Origin: Campylorhamphus procurvoides
Taxonomy: Eukaryota; Chordata; Aves; Passeriformes; Dendrocolaptidae
Assembly (NCBI GenBank): GCA_013396655.1
Contig: WBMV01001015.1
Span: 1,466,109 to 1,530,108, forward strand
DNA: 64,000 nt
Reading direction: 5' to 3'
Part shown: positions 1 through 13,112 of the stretch, piece after piece
Numbering within the stretch: position 1 is the stretch's first letter
Layout: each line of letters begins with the position of its first letter
The notes under the pieces: model-generated
Seen by the model: the letters and a program-made list of their open reading frames with translations, nothing else
What the model was told of the DNA's origin: nothing
Databases searched by the model: none
Position numbers and translations under genes: made by a program

Positions 1-3000
1 TAATGGTTCAAAAGCAGGAAGTTTTCCTCGGAGCTGGCCCTCATTGGCCCTGCTCTATAGGATGGAGGGAAACTTCCAGAGGCTTCCAACAGACGCCAAT
101 CTTCCTCTTATATAAAAAAAAAAACAAACCCCTAACCAAATAAACCCACGACACTTATCAATATCTTCATAAGATTTTCTTGCTGGAAGAAGATTCTGAA
201 AGGATCTTCTGAACCACATGAAGGATCACAGCTGAAAGCATGTTTGGACAACTGAAGATAAGATTTCTTGTGGCTCTTGGCTTCAGAACACAGAAGACTT
301 TAAAATGGTAAAAGACATGCAAAATAAGGAAAAGGAGCAGAGACTAGGTCTCTCTAAGTTCAAAACTACTTGCAGTCTTGCACTACCAACAAGGCACTGG
401 TCATCCAGCACTTCAAAAATAGGCCACGCTCAAAGATGCACAAAGGAGAAGCACACACTCAGTTTTTGCCATTGAGGCCCTGGAGGATGGAATGCCCAGC
501 CATGGTGAATCAGAAGGCATCAAAATTGCTGAATGTATCAATGGTGTTTGCCTGTCATGGGACAAAAACAAGGTTAAGATCTGAATCCTTGATGAAGTGG
601 CTCCTGTTCCCCACAAACCATTTATGTGATGAAACCATTACTGTCCTATTTCTGGTTGTAGCATGAAAGATTTTACCTATTTTAAACTCCTCTCAGTCGT
701 GGAATGCTCTAAACACATGAACTTACACCAATTTCATGTGAGATGTTGATGTCTATGCTACGCTTGGAATAATGTTCTGTAGCATCTCCTAGCTAAAGCC
801 TACACCTCTGTTATGGGACACAAAGTAAGCAAAACTAACTCATGCTTATCCTGCCTTTTTGGACACCATTGCCATTTACTTCATCTGAATTTGCAAACTT
901 TGCCAGAAGTGTTTCCCAGCCTGTGTGGCCAGTGGAGATGTCTGCCGGTCACAGCCCCTCACTCCCCCAGACTCTTCCACTCCAGATAGTGCCATCAAAG
1001 CACAAGATTCACATTTCAGTTGGTACTCACTGTGTTTACACTTTTCAAATGGCTTAGGGGTTTATACTTGTTCCTGGGAACCCCAAATGTTGGACAGATT
1101 TAAGAGCTAAAGGTCATTGGCAATGGAGAGCACTTCAAAGTCAACCCATACTGATCATCTTCTCTCTGAAGATGATACACTTGCTTTTGGTGTAGGTCCC
1201 ATGTGAAGTACTGAACTGTCAACTTTATAGACTGAGAATTTTGGAACTCCTAGTCTTCTACAAACATAGCCTGCTTTTCAAGTGTGACAGAGATCAGAAA
1301 GGTAAAGCTTTTGAATCTTGCATTGGCAGTTTCATTGCTAAGAAAGTCTCCACAAATGCATAGTTTTCTCAGCTGAAGAGTTCTCAGGTGATTTTGATGA
1401 CACTTATTAAGTTATTCAGCATAAGTTTAACACACACACACTCACACACACAAAAAAAGAAAAAAAGTTATGGACCTCTAGCACATAGCTTTGTTCATTT
1501 TAAAAATATACAGAGATTTTAATGGCAGAATTCCTTAAATTTGTGGATATTTTTTGCAAGATTATATTGAGAAAACACAAGACTGAGACTAGACCTACAA
1601 ATAAAGCCAAGCTAAAATGAGATCCCAGAGACACTGCAGTACTTTTTCCATAAATCTGAGTCACAATGAGCAAACCTCTGACGGTGCTTGCTTTGAAGTA
1701 CTGTTTTACTAAAACAAAAAATTAAAACCCCTGTGCCTCTTTCTATGATGAATTATTCATCTCCTTCAGAAAAAGGGACAAAAAGAGGAAGGAAGAAAAA
1801 AATCAGAAAGAACATGGACATTGCTCACAAAATGCAAGAATATATCTAATAACTTTTGGAATTTCTATGGAATTACATTTTAAAGTACTTTTCAACACAG
1901 GAAGTGTGGCCTCTGTTCACATGAAATAAATGTGTATAAAGGGATACCAAGGGTGCCTGTGCAGCTGCAATGCAGGGGGCTGCAGCCATCCATCATGCAA
2001 TTGCTGGCCAGGAGTAACTGCCCTTTTATCCTAATTGTGTGCAGAGTTGTTCAGCTGTCACGTGTGACTCTAATAGCCATTTCTGCAGTTACGCTCACAT
2101 TTTATATACATACCTTTGTAAGTGGACCTCTGGTCTTCATTTCTCTGATCTGCTCTCCCTGAACAAAGTATAGCATATCTGCAAGAAGGGAACTGTGTTC
2201 TCAGAATTCAAGCAGGCACGGTTCATCTTGGGCACTATCAGAGGGAAAAATTCTTTACTCATGTTAAATCCTGTGTAGTTAGACACCTTTCATTTTCAGC
2301 AGTTGATGAATGAGACAGAGACATTTATATTTCATTGTGCTAATATAGATGACTTGGATGCTTTTCTACTGAGCTATAATGTCCCAAATAGTTATTTCTA
2401 ATGATCATCACTTGAAAGTACATCATTATATACCTCCTTTGACATAAGTGGATTTTATGTAGAGGTTGATGCTTCCTCCACCATTATGACCAAGTTTAAT
2501 TCAAATGTAGTTGGAACACAGCAGAATAATGTGCTGCTTCAGATTCAATTACTACTGCAGAACAAAATAAGAAGTTCAGCTTATCTTTAGATTAAAGCAG
2601 ATCAGAAAGACCAGTCAGTATAAGAGCATTAACATGCATGAAACTCAACAGAATTTCTATAGATGACAGCTGTATTGTATTCATGAGGCACTGCTGGAAA
2701 GGTGTGGTTTTGCAGTAAGCAAACCCCCTGTGGCTAGGTGATGGTAGGCACACACCTGGTCCTTCTTCCACCAGTGTTTCTCTGGAGCAGCTGCCCTGAA
2801 AGCCAAATGGGTTTGGTGGTGGGCTGAGGTCACACCTACCCTAGTTAGTTCTCTGCTCCTTCTTTCAGAGTACCAGTCACAGGCATCAGGTTGTGAGCTC
2901 TCAAGGGCAAAGGGCTGCTGCCCTTCTGAGCTGCATAGTGCTTTGCACCGTCACATGCCTGCCACCTTCAAGCTGTCCCTTCATTTCCAGCTTGAAAAAG

Positions 3001-6000
3001 CTAAATTTGGTCAGACTTCAAATTCAACTTTCAGTGGCTTCAGAAACAATATTTTCCCAGTTTGTCATAATTACTTGGCCATGAGTAAAATCCACAAAGA
3101 AAAAAACCCTCAAAAAACAATCTTCATGTGATGAATCTCAGTGTGATGCAACAAGAGTTAATACCGAGAGGAGGCTCTCAGTTCTTGACCAAAGCTGGCC
3201 TGGCCTCTGACACTCTGGACTGAAAACATGGCAAAAGGCCAAGTGATATTATGTGAAAATATGCAAGTCCTTGGGAGATAAGATGAATAACCTTTTATAA
3301 TAGACTCAGAAACACAGCTTCCCTGAAGAAATGGCAGAGAGAGTCCTCATTTTGAAGAGTGGAGTATAAAAGATAACTTCTTGGAGGTCCATCTCAGTCA
3401 CATTGATGAGAGGAAGACAAATATAGCTGCAGAAGTGACTCTTGTACTCCAGCCCATCAGATTGGCTGTGGAAACTCTGTGCAGCCTCCCTTCCATCATC
3501 TCAGAGCTGATGTTTACAACTAATCACATACATAATTAGGCAAGCATTTAGCAAATCCATGATTTATCATATTAAGCAGTTCAGCACCACTGGACCGATT
3601 TGGCTGCAGCTCTGAAAAATCTGCGTAATGACTCAGTGGCATTTGACATTAAACTTGAATTTTCCTTGGATTTAATTTCTACTGCCGTTCATAGAGAGAA
3701 AAAAAAATGTCTTGGACCAGTAAAGCTGGGATTGTGGGCAGCACAGATGCAGACCATGGCTGTTCATCTGCACAAACTGCTGTGATCACAGTGGGGATGT
3801 GCCAGACTGGAGCATGTGCCTGGGCACCAGCAAGCACTGTGAGCAGGAAGACTCTATGATTTTCAGGGACCTTGGGAGGTCCCTCTGCAATCACCACTTC
3901 CCTGCTGTGGGCATTACCTTCCCAGGATCACTGCCTGCAGGTGTGCCTCCTCACCATGCCTCTCAGCACATAGGGTGCTGGGGCAGGTACTACCTGGGAT
4001 TTGTGGCAGTGCGGGGGAGAGGGAAGGGTAGACCATGGTCTCTGCTGACCCAGCAGCTCTGGTGTGGTGGATTAGCTCTGTCTCAGCAACAGTCACCCCA
4101 AAACTGCACAGCCGCTCTCTATTTCTGCACCCCACTACACAGCCACCATGTTTTTATCTACAGAGACCAACTGATCCCACCTTAAATGGGCCTGAAACCA
4201 TCTTCTCCTAGTTTAGGGAAAGAGCAGGACACTAGTGAAGATGGTGAAGCACCCAAGCCATCATAGCAATGCATTTCTTTATTCCATCAGTGAACACCAG
4301 CATTTAACTCTAATTGAGCCATTTTACTTCTCTCCATGATCCTTCATAACTTGGGAGCAGAGGGAAAGAATTCAAAGCACAACCAGAAAGTTGCATGACC
4401 ATCGTGCACACGCTTAGGATTGCTGCCAAGAATTTTTCTTTTAAAAGATACCAGCATTGATGTCTGATATCCTCTAGTTAAAAAATTCTCTCTTAAATGT
4501 AACTTTCTTTTTGCTTATGCTGTTTAATCCCTACCAGTTTAGTTAATTGAATGCATGTGGGTTTGTTTTGCTCCCTCCCTCCCTACACTAACACAACAGT
4601 GCTTTGTTTGTAGTCTCCAGTGTTGCAGGCTAAATGTTCAAATAAACTGTACATGCCTGGAATTGTTAAATGTTTGAGAAGCCTTCTGTACACGAGAAAA
4701 CTTGAAAACCTCTATCAAAACAAAATGTATCATTATTTTGATCAATAACTAGCTGGCAATGACAGGAATTTTTAAAAGTTAGTGTTATTTCAAGAGTCTG
4801 ACTTGAGACACTGGAATGGGTGTTCAATTACAGGAGCTTTGTATTAGGTTCAACTCCACAATCACTCTTCACGTTCCCCGGCCATTACTCCTGAGATGAA
4901 ATGTTGAGGAGACGGAGGATCCCCTGTGTTTTGCCTGCAGCAGGTACACACTGTCAATACTGCTATTATCCCTACATACACAGCAAGAAAGGATTTTTTG
5001 TGCTGTCAGCGATCTGCACATCAAAACATGCTCAGTGCAGAATGAAAGTTAATGAGCTGCCTCCTTTGTGCAATTTTATCAGAGATCAACAGAGCTGGGT
5101 ATATGAAAGGCCTTTATGCAACTAAAGGCAGCAACGGAAAAATTTAGAGTTTGTGAAACATCATGCAATTGGGTTTTTAAGCAATATTTCTGCTGTTTGG
5201 GTTTTTCAATTTTAGCCCTTTCAGGGCTGCTTAGCCAACATAAAATCTCCATTTTTACCATTCCCCCTCCTAAAAAAAGAATAAGATGAAGGCCACTCCA
5301 GAAAAACACAAGCTGCACCTATCATACTTGCCCACAAATTCCTTCTTGAAGCTCACCTTGCTGCAATGTTTCCAAAACAGGCCATGCCTAGTCACTGATA
5401 CACTCAAAGTAAACTTGCTATTTGTCCTTCCTACTCTTTTTTGCCTGTTGTCACCACTATTTCCAGGTTAGATATAGTTTTGTGGCCCAATATGCCAGGT
5501 CTGTGACCAACAGGCTGTTTCTCAGGGCAGAAGTGCCATTGCATATGGGAATGCAGTGTGAGTTAACCACCCTGGGACTGCCTAACCCATGTCTTAAAAT
5601 CACATCTTGTGCTATTTTACTTCTCTGTGCACCTGGGTGTGATTCCCGCACGTTCCTTTCCTTGGGTGCTCAAGGATAAGGAGAAGAAGGACAGATGGTG
5701 AGTGGATGCTCCAGGGGTTCTTGTTCACCCATGATGCTGGGTGCTTGCCAGGGCTCGGAGCAATCAACGCCAAGGCTGTGTTCATTCTATGGGGCAATGC
5801 TGGAGAAAGCCATGAATGGGAGAAACAGGTTCCCTTGGAGTCTCAAACTTTGACTGATTTTGATGTAGCAAATGTTAAAGTGTTTTTTTTAAAATAAGAA
5901 AAACAAAATAATTATTCTGTAATATTTGTATAGCTCTGAGACAGCTCAAAGGCTCTTCTCAAAACAAAGCTGATGCAGTGCTCACGAAAATGCTGATTTA

Positions 6001-6532
6001 TAGCCTAAAGGTTGACGTCATCTAGTCTGGAGAATTCAGACCTCCATGCATGCACTTATTCCGGGAAACAGCAGTCAAGACTCAACCTGAGAAGAAACAG
6101 TCATATTTCTGTACTACTTGATCATGCAGGACTCAAAAATCATCTCTTCTTTGGAAGGATAAGACCTAATTTTGTTCCTTCTGTCTTACAAACCAGCTCC
6201 TCCTTGCAGCAGGTCTGGAAGCTGTTTGATGAACACCACCTTCTTGTAAATATGAGAAACTCTTTCCTCCACGTGTCTACTGACAGTAGTCAAATCTGCT
6301 GCCTGAGATCTGAGACTAAGTAAGAGTTCTAGGCTGCTGCTGCTGGAAGAATGAACAGTTTCCAGTGTGGATGTTTTTCTGCTGTAGCTTTCTGACTCTG
6401 CTTCTGGGGTGTAAGGTGCACAAACAGGAGGAATTTATCCACTAGCAGAGTATCCCGAAAGGCAGGCACAAAGCCTTCAGACAACCTGATGCCTTGCCTG
6501 CATCTAGTCAATACAGTGAGATACCTCTACAT
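1..6532. other. Gene-free unique DNA, 5' block
   Basis: No gene is recognised. The longest open frame is 128 codons (3799-4185, plus); it overlaps a 73-codon frame on the other strand and shows no domain, signal peptide or low-complexity bias. Other frames are under 105 codons. A-rich runs at 114-124 and a purine-rich patch at about 1765-1815 are unremarkable. No CR1 or LTR end was seen. Small exons cannot be excluded by eye. Confidence 0.6.
1430..1452. repeat. Short (CA)n microsatellite with A-rich tail
   Basis: About eleven CA units interrupted by one CT, followed by an A-rich run to about 1467. It is a simple repeat with no sign of a transposon attached. Confidence 0.85.
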
Positions 6533-6540
6533 CTGTCCAT

Positions 6541-6631
6541 CTATATATATATAGATATCTATATATAGATCTAGACATATCTAGATAGATAGATAGATGG
6601 ATAGACGGATAGATAGATAGATGGATACACG

Positions 6632-6687
<56 letters not shown>
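6541..6687. repeat. Compound (TA)n / (GATA)n microsatellite
   Basis: A TA-rich, partly palindromic segment (6541-6582, centred on TAGATATCTA) leads into an imperfect GATA array with GATG and GACG variants (to about 6632). A purer run of about 14 GATA units follows to 6687. Read on the minus strand it gives apparent proteins made of YLSI units, which are artefacts. The pure 3' part is the most likely to vary in length between individuals. Confidence 0.95.
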
Positions 6688-6689
<2 letters not shown>

Positions 6690-9600
6690 CTCCATGAGAG
6701 AACATAACTGTCATGCCCTGAGCAGATGTAACTCTGCAGTCAGATCCACAGCATGCTCTGGCCAAAGGTTGAGGTTATCATCTGCAAATCCATGTTCAAG
6801 AGCACTCTAAGTGCTCTTGTCTCTCAGAGACACCCAGGAAAGTCCCTACTGCTTGCAATTAAAGTTATTTGCCTTGTGACCATCCCCAAAAACTTATCCC
6901 TGAAACAGGAAACCAACTTCTCCTCCAACATGTCTCCAAGATCCAAACAGATCTCTCACACATGTTGGTGTTACCCCATGGATTTATGTAGGGTAAACCA
7001 CAGACTTGAATCAGCTCCATCTTAGCAAGCTCTCACTCCTAATAGGACTAACCTACCTTCCACTGCACACACAGCTGATGTCTCTGCTCCTGTATGCTGT
7101 CAAATCTACACTTCACTGTAGTTTATCATAGCCCTGAGATCACAAAATCCTCTAGCTCCACGGGCCAGGATCCCCTCTGGCCTGGCCTCTGCAATCTCCC
7201 ACAGCCTTTCACAGTGGTTCCATTCCGTTTTTTTGCCTCGCCATAACCCTTTCTTTTAGGTCACACCTTCTTAAGGGATCACTATCCTTCCCATTGAAGC
7301 CATACAGATTTTCTGCCCTAACCAACCTGAATGTCACTGCCTCCTGCTTTCTCTTCCCAGTGTATATGCTGGGGATATGCTTTAGGGAACTTCATTGGGA
7401 AAACACTCACCTGAATCTTTGCATTAATCCCACACTCCCAGGAGCTCTTCTCATCCTAATGCATCACCACCATGAAGAGTTTATTATGATCACTGTGTAT
7501 CTAAAAAGTGGAAAACTCAGAGCACCGTCTTTTTCTTGCAGAGTAGCATATTATGTGTCACTTATTTCAGTTCCCTGCCATGCTCCTTGTCCATTTGCAG
7601 ATTTTTGGCTCTGTGTTGCCCACGTGTTAGTGATTAGCTCTGCTGTTACACCCAAGCTAACAATTTTGCTGTTAAGGCTGAGATCTTGTGGGTTTGAGCA
7701 ATGCATCAGGATGGACCAGTAAATATATTTGTTAAACAAGCCTTCTTAACAATTTGTTTAAAAACAGAAAATCAGACTTGTAATGAAGTAATTAATTAGC
7801 ATGTGAAACATATTGTTACCTCCATCTGGCCTGAGGATTAGCCAATAATGTGTGGTCTTGCCAGGTTGTTTCGACTACAACACAATGGATGATACGTCAA
7901 GCATTTCCTTGGTGCAGCAATGTTTATTTATCATATGAACTATACACAGAGTCTTGTTTCCCTGAACACAGAGAGAAAACAAACAGGAGCAGGTTCCTTG
8001 CTCAGCAGCCCAAGTCTGCCTTTCCAGGGAGCACCATGCCCAGAAGAAGCTCTGTCTCTTGGCTTGCTCCCAGAGGCTGCTCCTGGATCTCCTTACTACA
8101 GCCTTTCAGTGACTCCATAACAAATACATTCCTCTGGAAAGCTGGAGATCTATTTTTAAACCCCTTCACACACAGCTGTAATCAATCCATCGCCTGTCCC
8201 CACGTTTGCCAGGACCTCTGGGGAAACCCTCCACCCACACCTCTTGGCTTCTGCTCAAACCTCATAGGCATGGCCAGGTGCTGTACCGTAATTACACAGA
8301 GGTGTGTTAATTGTGGCTCCCACTTAGCCCACATGTGTGCACAGCTACTGCTCACCTGGGCTTTTCAGCAGCACAAGAGGTGAAGGGTGAACACATTGCA
8401 GCATGAGGTGTAGATCAGACACCAGCCATGACAACCTTAGGTGGACCTGTCCTCCTGAAAGGAACATGTGAGAACAGCTCAGGAATTCACAGCTGACCTC
8501 CTCCCACAGTACACAACCATATTCAGTTCTGTTGTACCTGGGCCATCCCTCGGGTGGTCCAACAGCTGCAGCCAGTGAGGTAGGGGCTGCTTTCTGCCCC
8601 TTCTGTTGTACTTACCCCTGCCTCGGTCCTTAGCCCTACACTTGCTCACTTGCACCACTCTGCAGACCCATTACATGAGCCTTCAGGACTGTGAAAGCTG
8701 AACAGCCTGGATCATGTCTCTACAGATCAAGATGAGCCTGTGCTTGGTTTTATTCCTGCAAGTCACACTTAGTAAATGCAACAATGAGAGAGTCAACTGG
8801 AGCCTTTTCTTTGCTATTTTCACTGTTTAACAGACCAAAGTAATAGTTTGAAACAACTCCATAACCAAGAGTCCTGAAGGACCCTGAAAAGACAAAGCAT
8901 TCAAGAGGATAAAAAAAACTTTGCCAGGACAAATCAGTAAGAAAACTCTAAGAGGTCACTGTAGCCTTGTCTGGGAAAACTGCAGTGGGAGAAGGTGTGC
9001 AGGGGCTGGAGCACTTCTGCAACAGCATCCCAGAAGAAATCATTAAAATCACTGACCTTTCCGGTCACTACAACTTTAATAACTGAATGGAAACACAGAA
9101 AGAAATCAGTCTGCAGGAAAGGAGGAGTTGTGGTCTTTTGGGATGACACAGCCCAGTCCAGAGCCAACCTCAGCAGACTCGGGGCTCGTGGGGCTGCAGC
9201 AGTATGAGAGGGAGGAAGCCTTGATGGGATAAGTAGTGAAGCTGCTGTTCCCTGCTGCACAGCTTTCATAAGCAGTTGGTGTATGTCTGGGTGCAGCATG
9301 GGCACAACTGGCAGCACCAAAGGCTCAGCTATGGCCAAATATATAAAAAGGCATATGCTACTTCTTTAACCTCCAGAAGGACTGAAATCATACTGTCTCA
9401 CTGGCAGCCTCTCTGGCTGCTTCCCCCTAGACAGTTCTGCTGGTCCATCAGCCCTGCAGTGGGAGCTGAAAGGGCCTGCCAGAGGAAAGGTACTCTACCT
9501 CCCTTTCCAAAGAGAATTCTCACTGATATGCAGAGGTTTGTCTGCTCACCAAGTTATTCCTAGAGTGAGTATTTCCAGCCCCAAAACACACATCGTGGCT

Positions 9601-12600
9601 TTAGAGAGTGGGAGAAGGATGGTGGTCTCCCTACTGCCCTGTGATGGGGCAGGTCACGCTTTCCCCTGCTCTCCTCAGCACCAGCTGTATTTGGGAAGGC
9701 TATTAATGCATTTTATAGGCTTCTAAAATTTGTTATGAAGCAGAAAATGGTTTTCAGAGAAAAGCAAATACACCCTGTGCCTTCTCCCCAGTTAAAGCTG
9801 ATGGGCTACACTGGTTCAGCCAAGACATAACAAAACAATGAAAACAAGGCAAAAGGTTTCAAAGTGCAAGTGGTTGAATCAACAGAAAAGTTCTTTCCCA
9901 CATAACAGAAGAAAAATAATTAAATTAAATGTTGCTCACGAGAGCTATAGAAGGAAATTAATGTCTAAAGATGGAGGAGTATTGGCAGTGGTAAAATACA
10001 AATCCACAAGCAGCAGAACACCCAGGTCTAAGAGATGAACACATTGACTATAAAGTCAGTGGTCAGATACTCATACCTTCTCTGCAGCAAAGACTATTAC
10101 AAGGCAGTTGCCAAATATAGTCAAACTCCATATTTTAATACTAAACAGGTATGGTCAGAGCCAATGGAAATTTTTCTAGTGCAGCATCTGTATGCATAGG
10201 AATAATTACTGCCTGCAGTAGCAGGAAGTTTCATGAAGGATATGATAAATAAAACTGTACAAAACTAAGCCAAAGGAAAACATCAGTGAAAAGATCACAG
10301 TTCAACAGATCCTCAATTATGCAATCTTGTGGAAAGTGCAAGAGAAGAATCAGACTATGACACCGAGCAATTCAAAGTCAAAAATACCCCTAAGGACAGG
10401 TCCCAGGGGCAATGTGAAGTGCAATGCTCTTGCTGAGTCTAAAACAGGAACTGAAATATCAGCAGAGATAAGGCTGGGCTGTGCAATGTCCAGCACTGGA
10501 ATAACCAATTTCTATTCAACTTTCCAAAGCTCCAGAGTGGAAGACATTTTCACCACTGTATGCTGAGGTGTTTCACAGTTCTCCCCCTGATTTTGCACAG
10601 ATGAAACCTGGAGGGAAGCCAGGAGAGATGCAGCAACAGGAGAGGAGAGAGCATCTCCCTCTTCTCTGCTGATCAGAATTGCTACTTTTGCCAAGCTTAA
10701 TGTGTTCCAATGCAAAATGACAAGAAAATCCTTTCTAAGTTAGGATCCAGCAAGGAATAAAGAGTATAGGTGGTCAGAGCTGAGGATTGAAATCATCCTC
10801 AAGAAACCACAAGCATTCAAGCACTCCTACTTCGGGTAGCCACCTACAAAATGCAATCACAGTCAGCTGCGAAGCAGCCCTGTAAGACCCAAATGCCTGA
10901 ATGCACAGGAGGAAAGGGAGCAATGTCTGAGACACAGCCATGACCACTGGGCACCGTGAGCCTGCTCACAGCCAGCATGGTTTTTTCTACAGACACGGAG
11001 AGAAAAGGATTGCACAGGCTGCTTTCAAAAAGAAGGAACTGGTGTGTTATGGATGTTTCACAGCAGCACAAGATTCCTTAGTCATGGTACCTTGCCTCAC
11101 CAGCCTTGGGCTGGAGATTTGGGAACACATAGCCAGAAGAAGCTGCAGCTCTCTGTGAGGAATATCTTGTGCCTAAAGACTGACTGAAAGTAAATGCAAA
11201 CCCAGACAGGCTCTCTGCAGGGAAGACTTAAGAATATTGATTTTAAAATTGATTTTTTTATTATGTGGCATTCCTAGGGATGTGACACTTATCCTGGCCC
11301 ATAAAGTCAAAGAGATTATTGGTGAGTGCTTCAACCACCAAACCAATGTAGGCTCTAATAACTCCCACACTTGTAAACATTCTATCTCTGGTTTGTTACC
11401 AACATTTACACCATTAATACCATATGGAAAACTCATACTGTTATTTTTCCATAGCTGCTGTGTCTTCCTCTGCCGGAGCAAAGATGCCTTGTTCTCCCAG
11501 ACACATAGGTGGTGGCAGGAAGACAGGTGAGGGTGAGGAGCAGATGCCATGCTGAATATCAGCAGTGCAAGTCCCAGGAGCACAGCTTAGGGTTGGATAT
11601 GGCTGATTCAGGCACAAGCAGAACTTTTTACACACCCTCTTCAGATTCTGCGAGGGGTAGGTCACAGGTACCTGCTGTGCAAAGCTAGAAGCTTTGCAAG
11701 TGACTGTGTGTGAGTAGCCTTGGAGAGCAAAAAGGCCATCCCTACAGCTCCAGCACATAGTGGCAACAAGGAGAAAATACATTTCTTTAATTAACTTCCC
11801 CCTAGAATATTGATCTGTGCTGCACAGATCCCCCTAGACCTCTGTGACTCACTGCTAATGCTTAGAAAATAATGAATAAAACCCAAGAGGCTGTTTGTCC
11901 TCTACCTTTTCCATGTTAGGGGTTGTTCCTCCTTTCTATTCCCCATCAGCTTTTTTTCTTTAGGTGTATTGTATCATTTTGCAGCTCTGAAGTTGTTTCA
12001 CTACAGAAGCTCTGCCTCCTACCACTGTGAGCCTATCTCACTACTCTCTGACCACAGCCACCACAAGGAAATAAACCTTGACAACATTTCAGCATAGGAG
12101 CATTTGGAAGCTTTTGAAGAGCAGCAGTGCCTGTGGCAGAGCAGTCCTTCCCACTGTCATTGACAGATGGAATAGGCTTTCTTAGTCTCTTTTTAGAAAA
12201 CTGATGCAATTGTAATAACAATCTGCAGGCCAAATCCCAAGTGTTTGCCCCAGTTTATGTCTCAGTTCTCATCAGGCAAACCCCTCCTGAAGAAAGATCC
12301 TGGTCCAGCCCCAGACACCCACACGCTGGTGCCCTATTGAGACTTATTTGCTGTCCTCCTTGCCATTTGGCTCCTTTCCCATACTGGTCCAGTCACTCCT
12401 TCATGGCATCTTATCCTGGTAACAACCCTGGTGAGACCATTTTCCAAAACAGATTTATGGCAGTTGTGGGGTTGACACTTCATCGTAGCCAACATCTGCC
12501 CCTGGGATGTCAGCTCTTACTCCATCTGAAAGGCTTCTCACTCTTCTCTTATGTGGAAGCCTTGAAAACAAAGACCAGAGAAGGAACTGTGACAACATGG

Positions 12601-12944
12601 CACAGGCAAGGCCATATACAAAGGAAAGGGACTTCTTTCTTCTCCTTTTCAGCCAAAGTCAGAGTTATTGTAGATGGTAACACAAAACATTCCACATTTC
12701 AGGCAAAAATGGGATTTGTTAACATTTACTAACATGTCTGTGTGTCTTTTCATACAGACCAATAGCGCATCTTTCTTGCAGCCTTACGGTACTCTTGAAG
12801 TTTGCTGTATCTGCAAACAGGGCAGTTCTCTGCTGGATGAGCAAAACATGTTTGTTGGCTGCAAATCAACAAACTCTCAGTTTCTGCAAACAGCTTCTCA
12901 TATTCTGATGCAAAGTGAACAAAAGCTTTTTTACATGTATATAT
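6690..12944. other. Gene-free unique DNA
   Basis: No gene is recognised. Open frames of 142 codons (7294-7722), 177 codons (7850-8383) and 163 codons (12241-12732) on plus, and 136 codons (11173-11583) on minus, show no domain. Several overlap frames on the opposite strand. None shows the regular codon pattern of conserved coding DNA. A small palindrome lies at 11812-11830. No CR1 or LTR fragment was identified. Confidence 0.55.
11798..11838. repeat. Perfect short palindrome flanked by 9-bp direct repeats
   Basis: Arms GATCTGTGC (11812-11820) and GCACAGATC (11822-11830) are perfect inverses around one T. The sequence CCCCCTAGA occurs at 11798-11806 and again at 11830-11838, the second copy sharing one base with the palindrome. 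It could form a short hairpin. No function is known, and structures this small arise by chance in 64 kb. Confidence 0.6.
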
Positions 12945-12947
12945 ATG

Positions 12948-13044
12948 CATGGTGTGATTCTTGGACCAGGGCTAGGAGTTGGACTTCGGTGATCCTTGTG
13001 GGTTCCATCCAAATCAGGATATTCTATAATTCTATAATTATTAT
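12948..13044 (+). mobile_element. CR1 LINE, 3'-terminal fragment
   Basis: Only the last ~100 bases of a CR1 3' UTR are present. It starts near 'catggtgtgattcttgg' and includes 'gtgatccttgtgggttcc' and the terminal repeats 'attctataattctataat', a decayed form of the usual ATTCTATG units. The 5' truncation is normal for CR1, which is copied from its 3' end by target-primed reverse transcription. The subfamily resembles the copy at 21.4-21.9 kb. Base changes at many consensus positions indicate an old insertion. Confidence 0.85.
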
Positions 13045-13112
13045 TTTATATATGTTTATTATATTTTATTCAATATATATATGCATATTAAATTTGTTTA
13101 ATAATTTTTTCT
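13045..13112. repeat. AT-rich low-complexity tract after the CR1 tail
   Basis: Nearly pure A/T sequence with TATATA runs directly follows the CR1 terminal repeats. It may have grown by slippage from the CR1 tail or have been the AT-rich target; the sequence does not decide. Confidence 0.7.

Noticed and set aside
6504..6765. Minus-strand frames encoding YLSI repeats
   Set aside because: They are direct translations of the GATA microsatellite.
7850..8383. 177-codon plus-strand open frame
   Set aside because: No domain, no supporting splice or promoter context, and a second plus frame overlaps it at similar quality.
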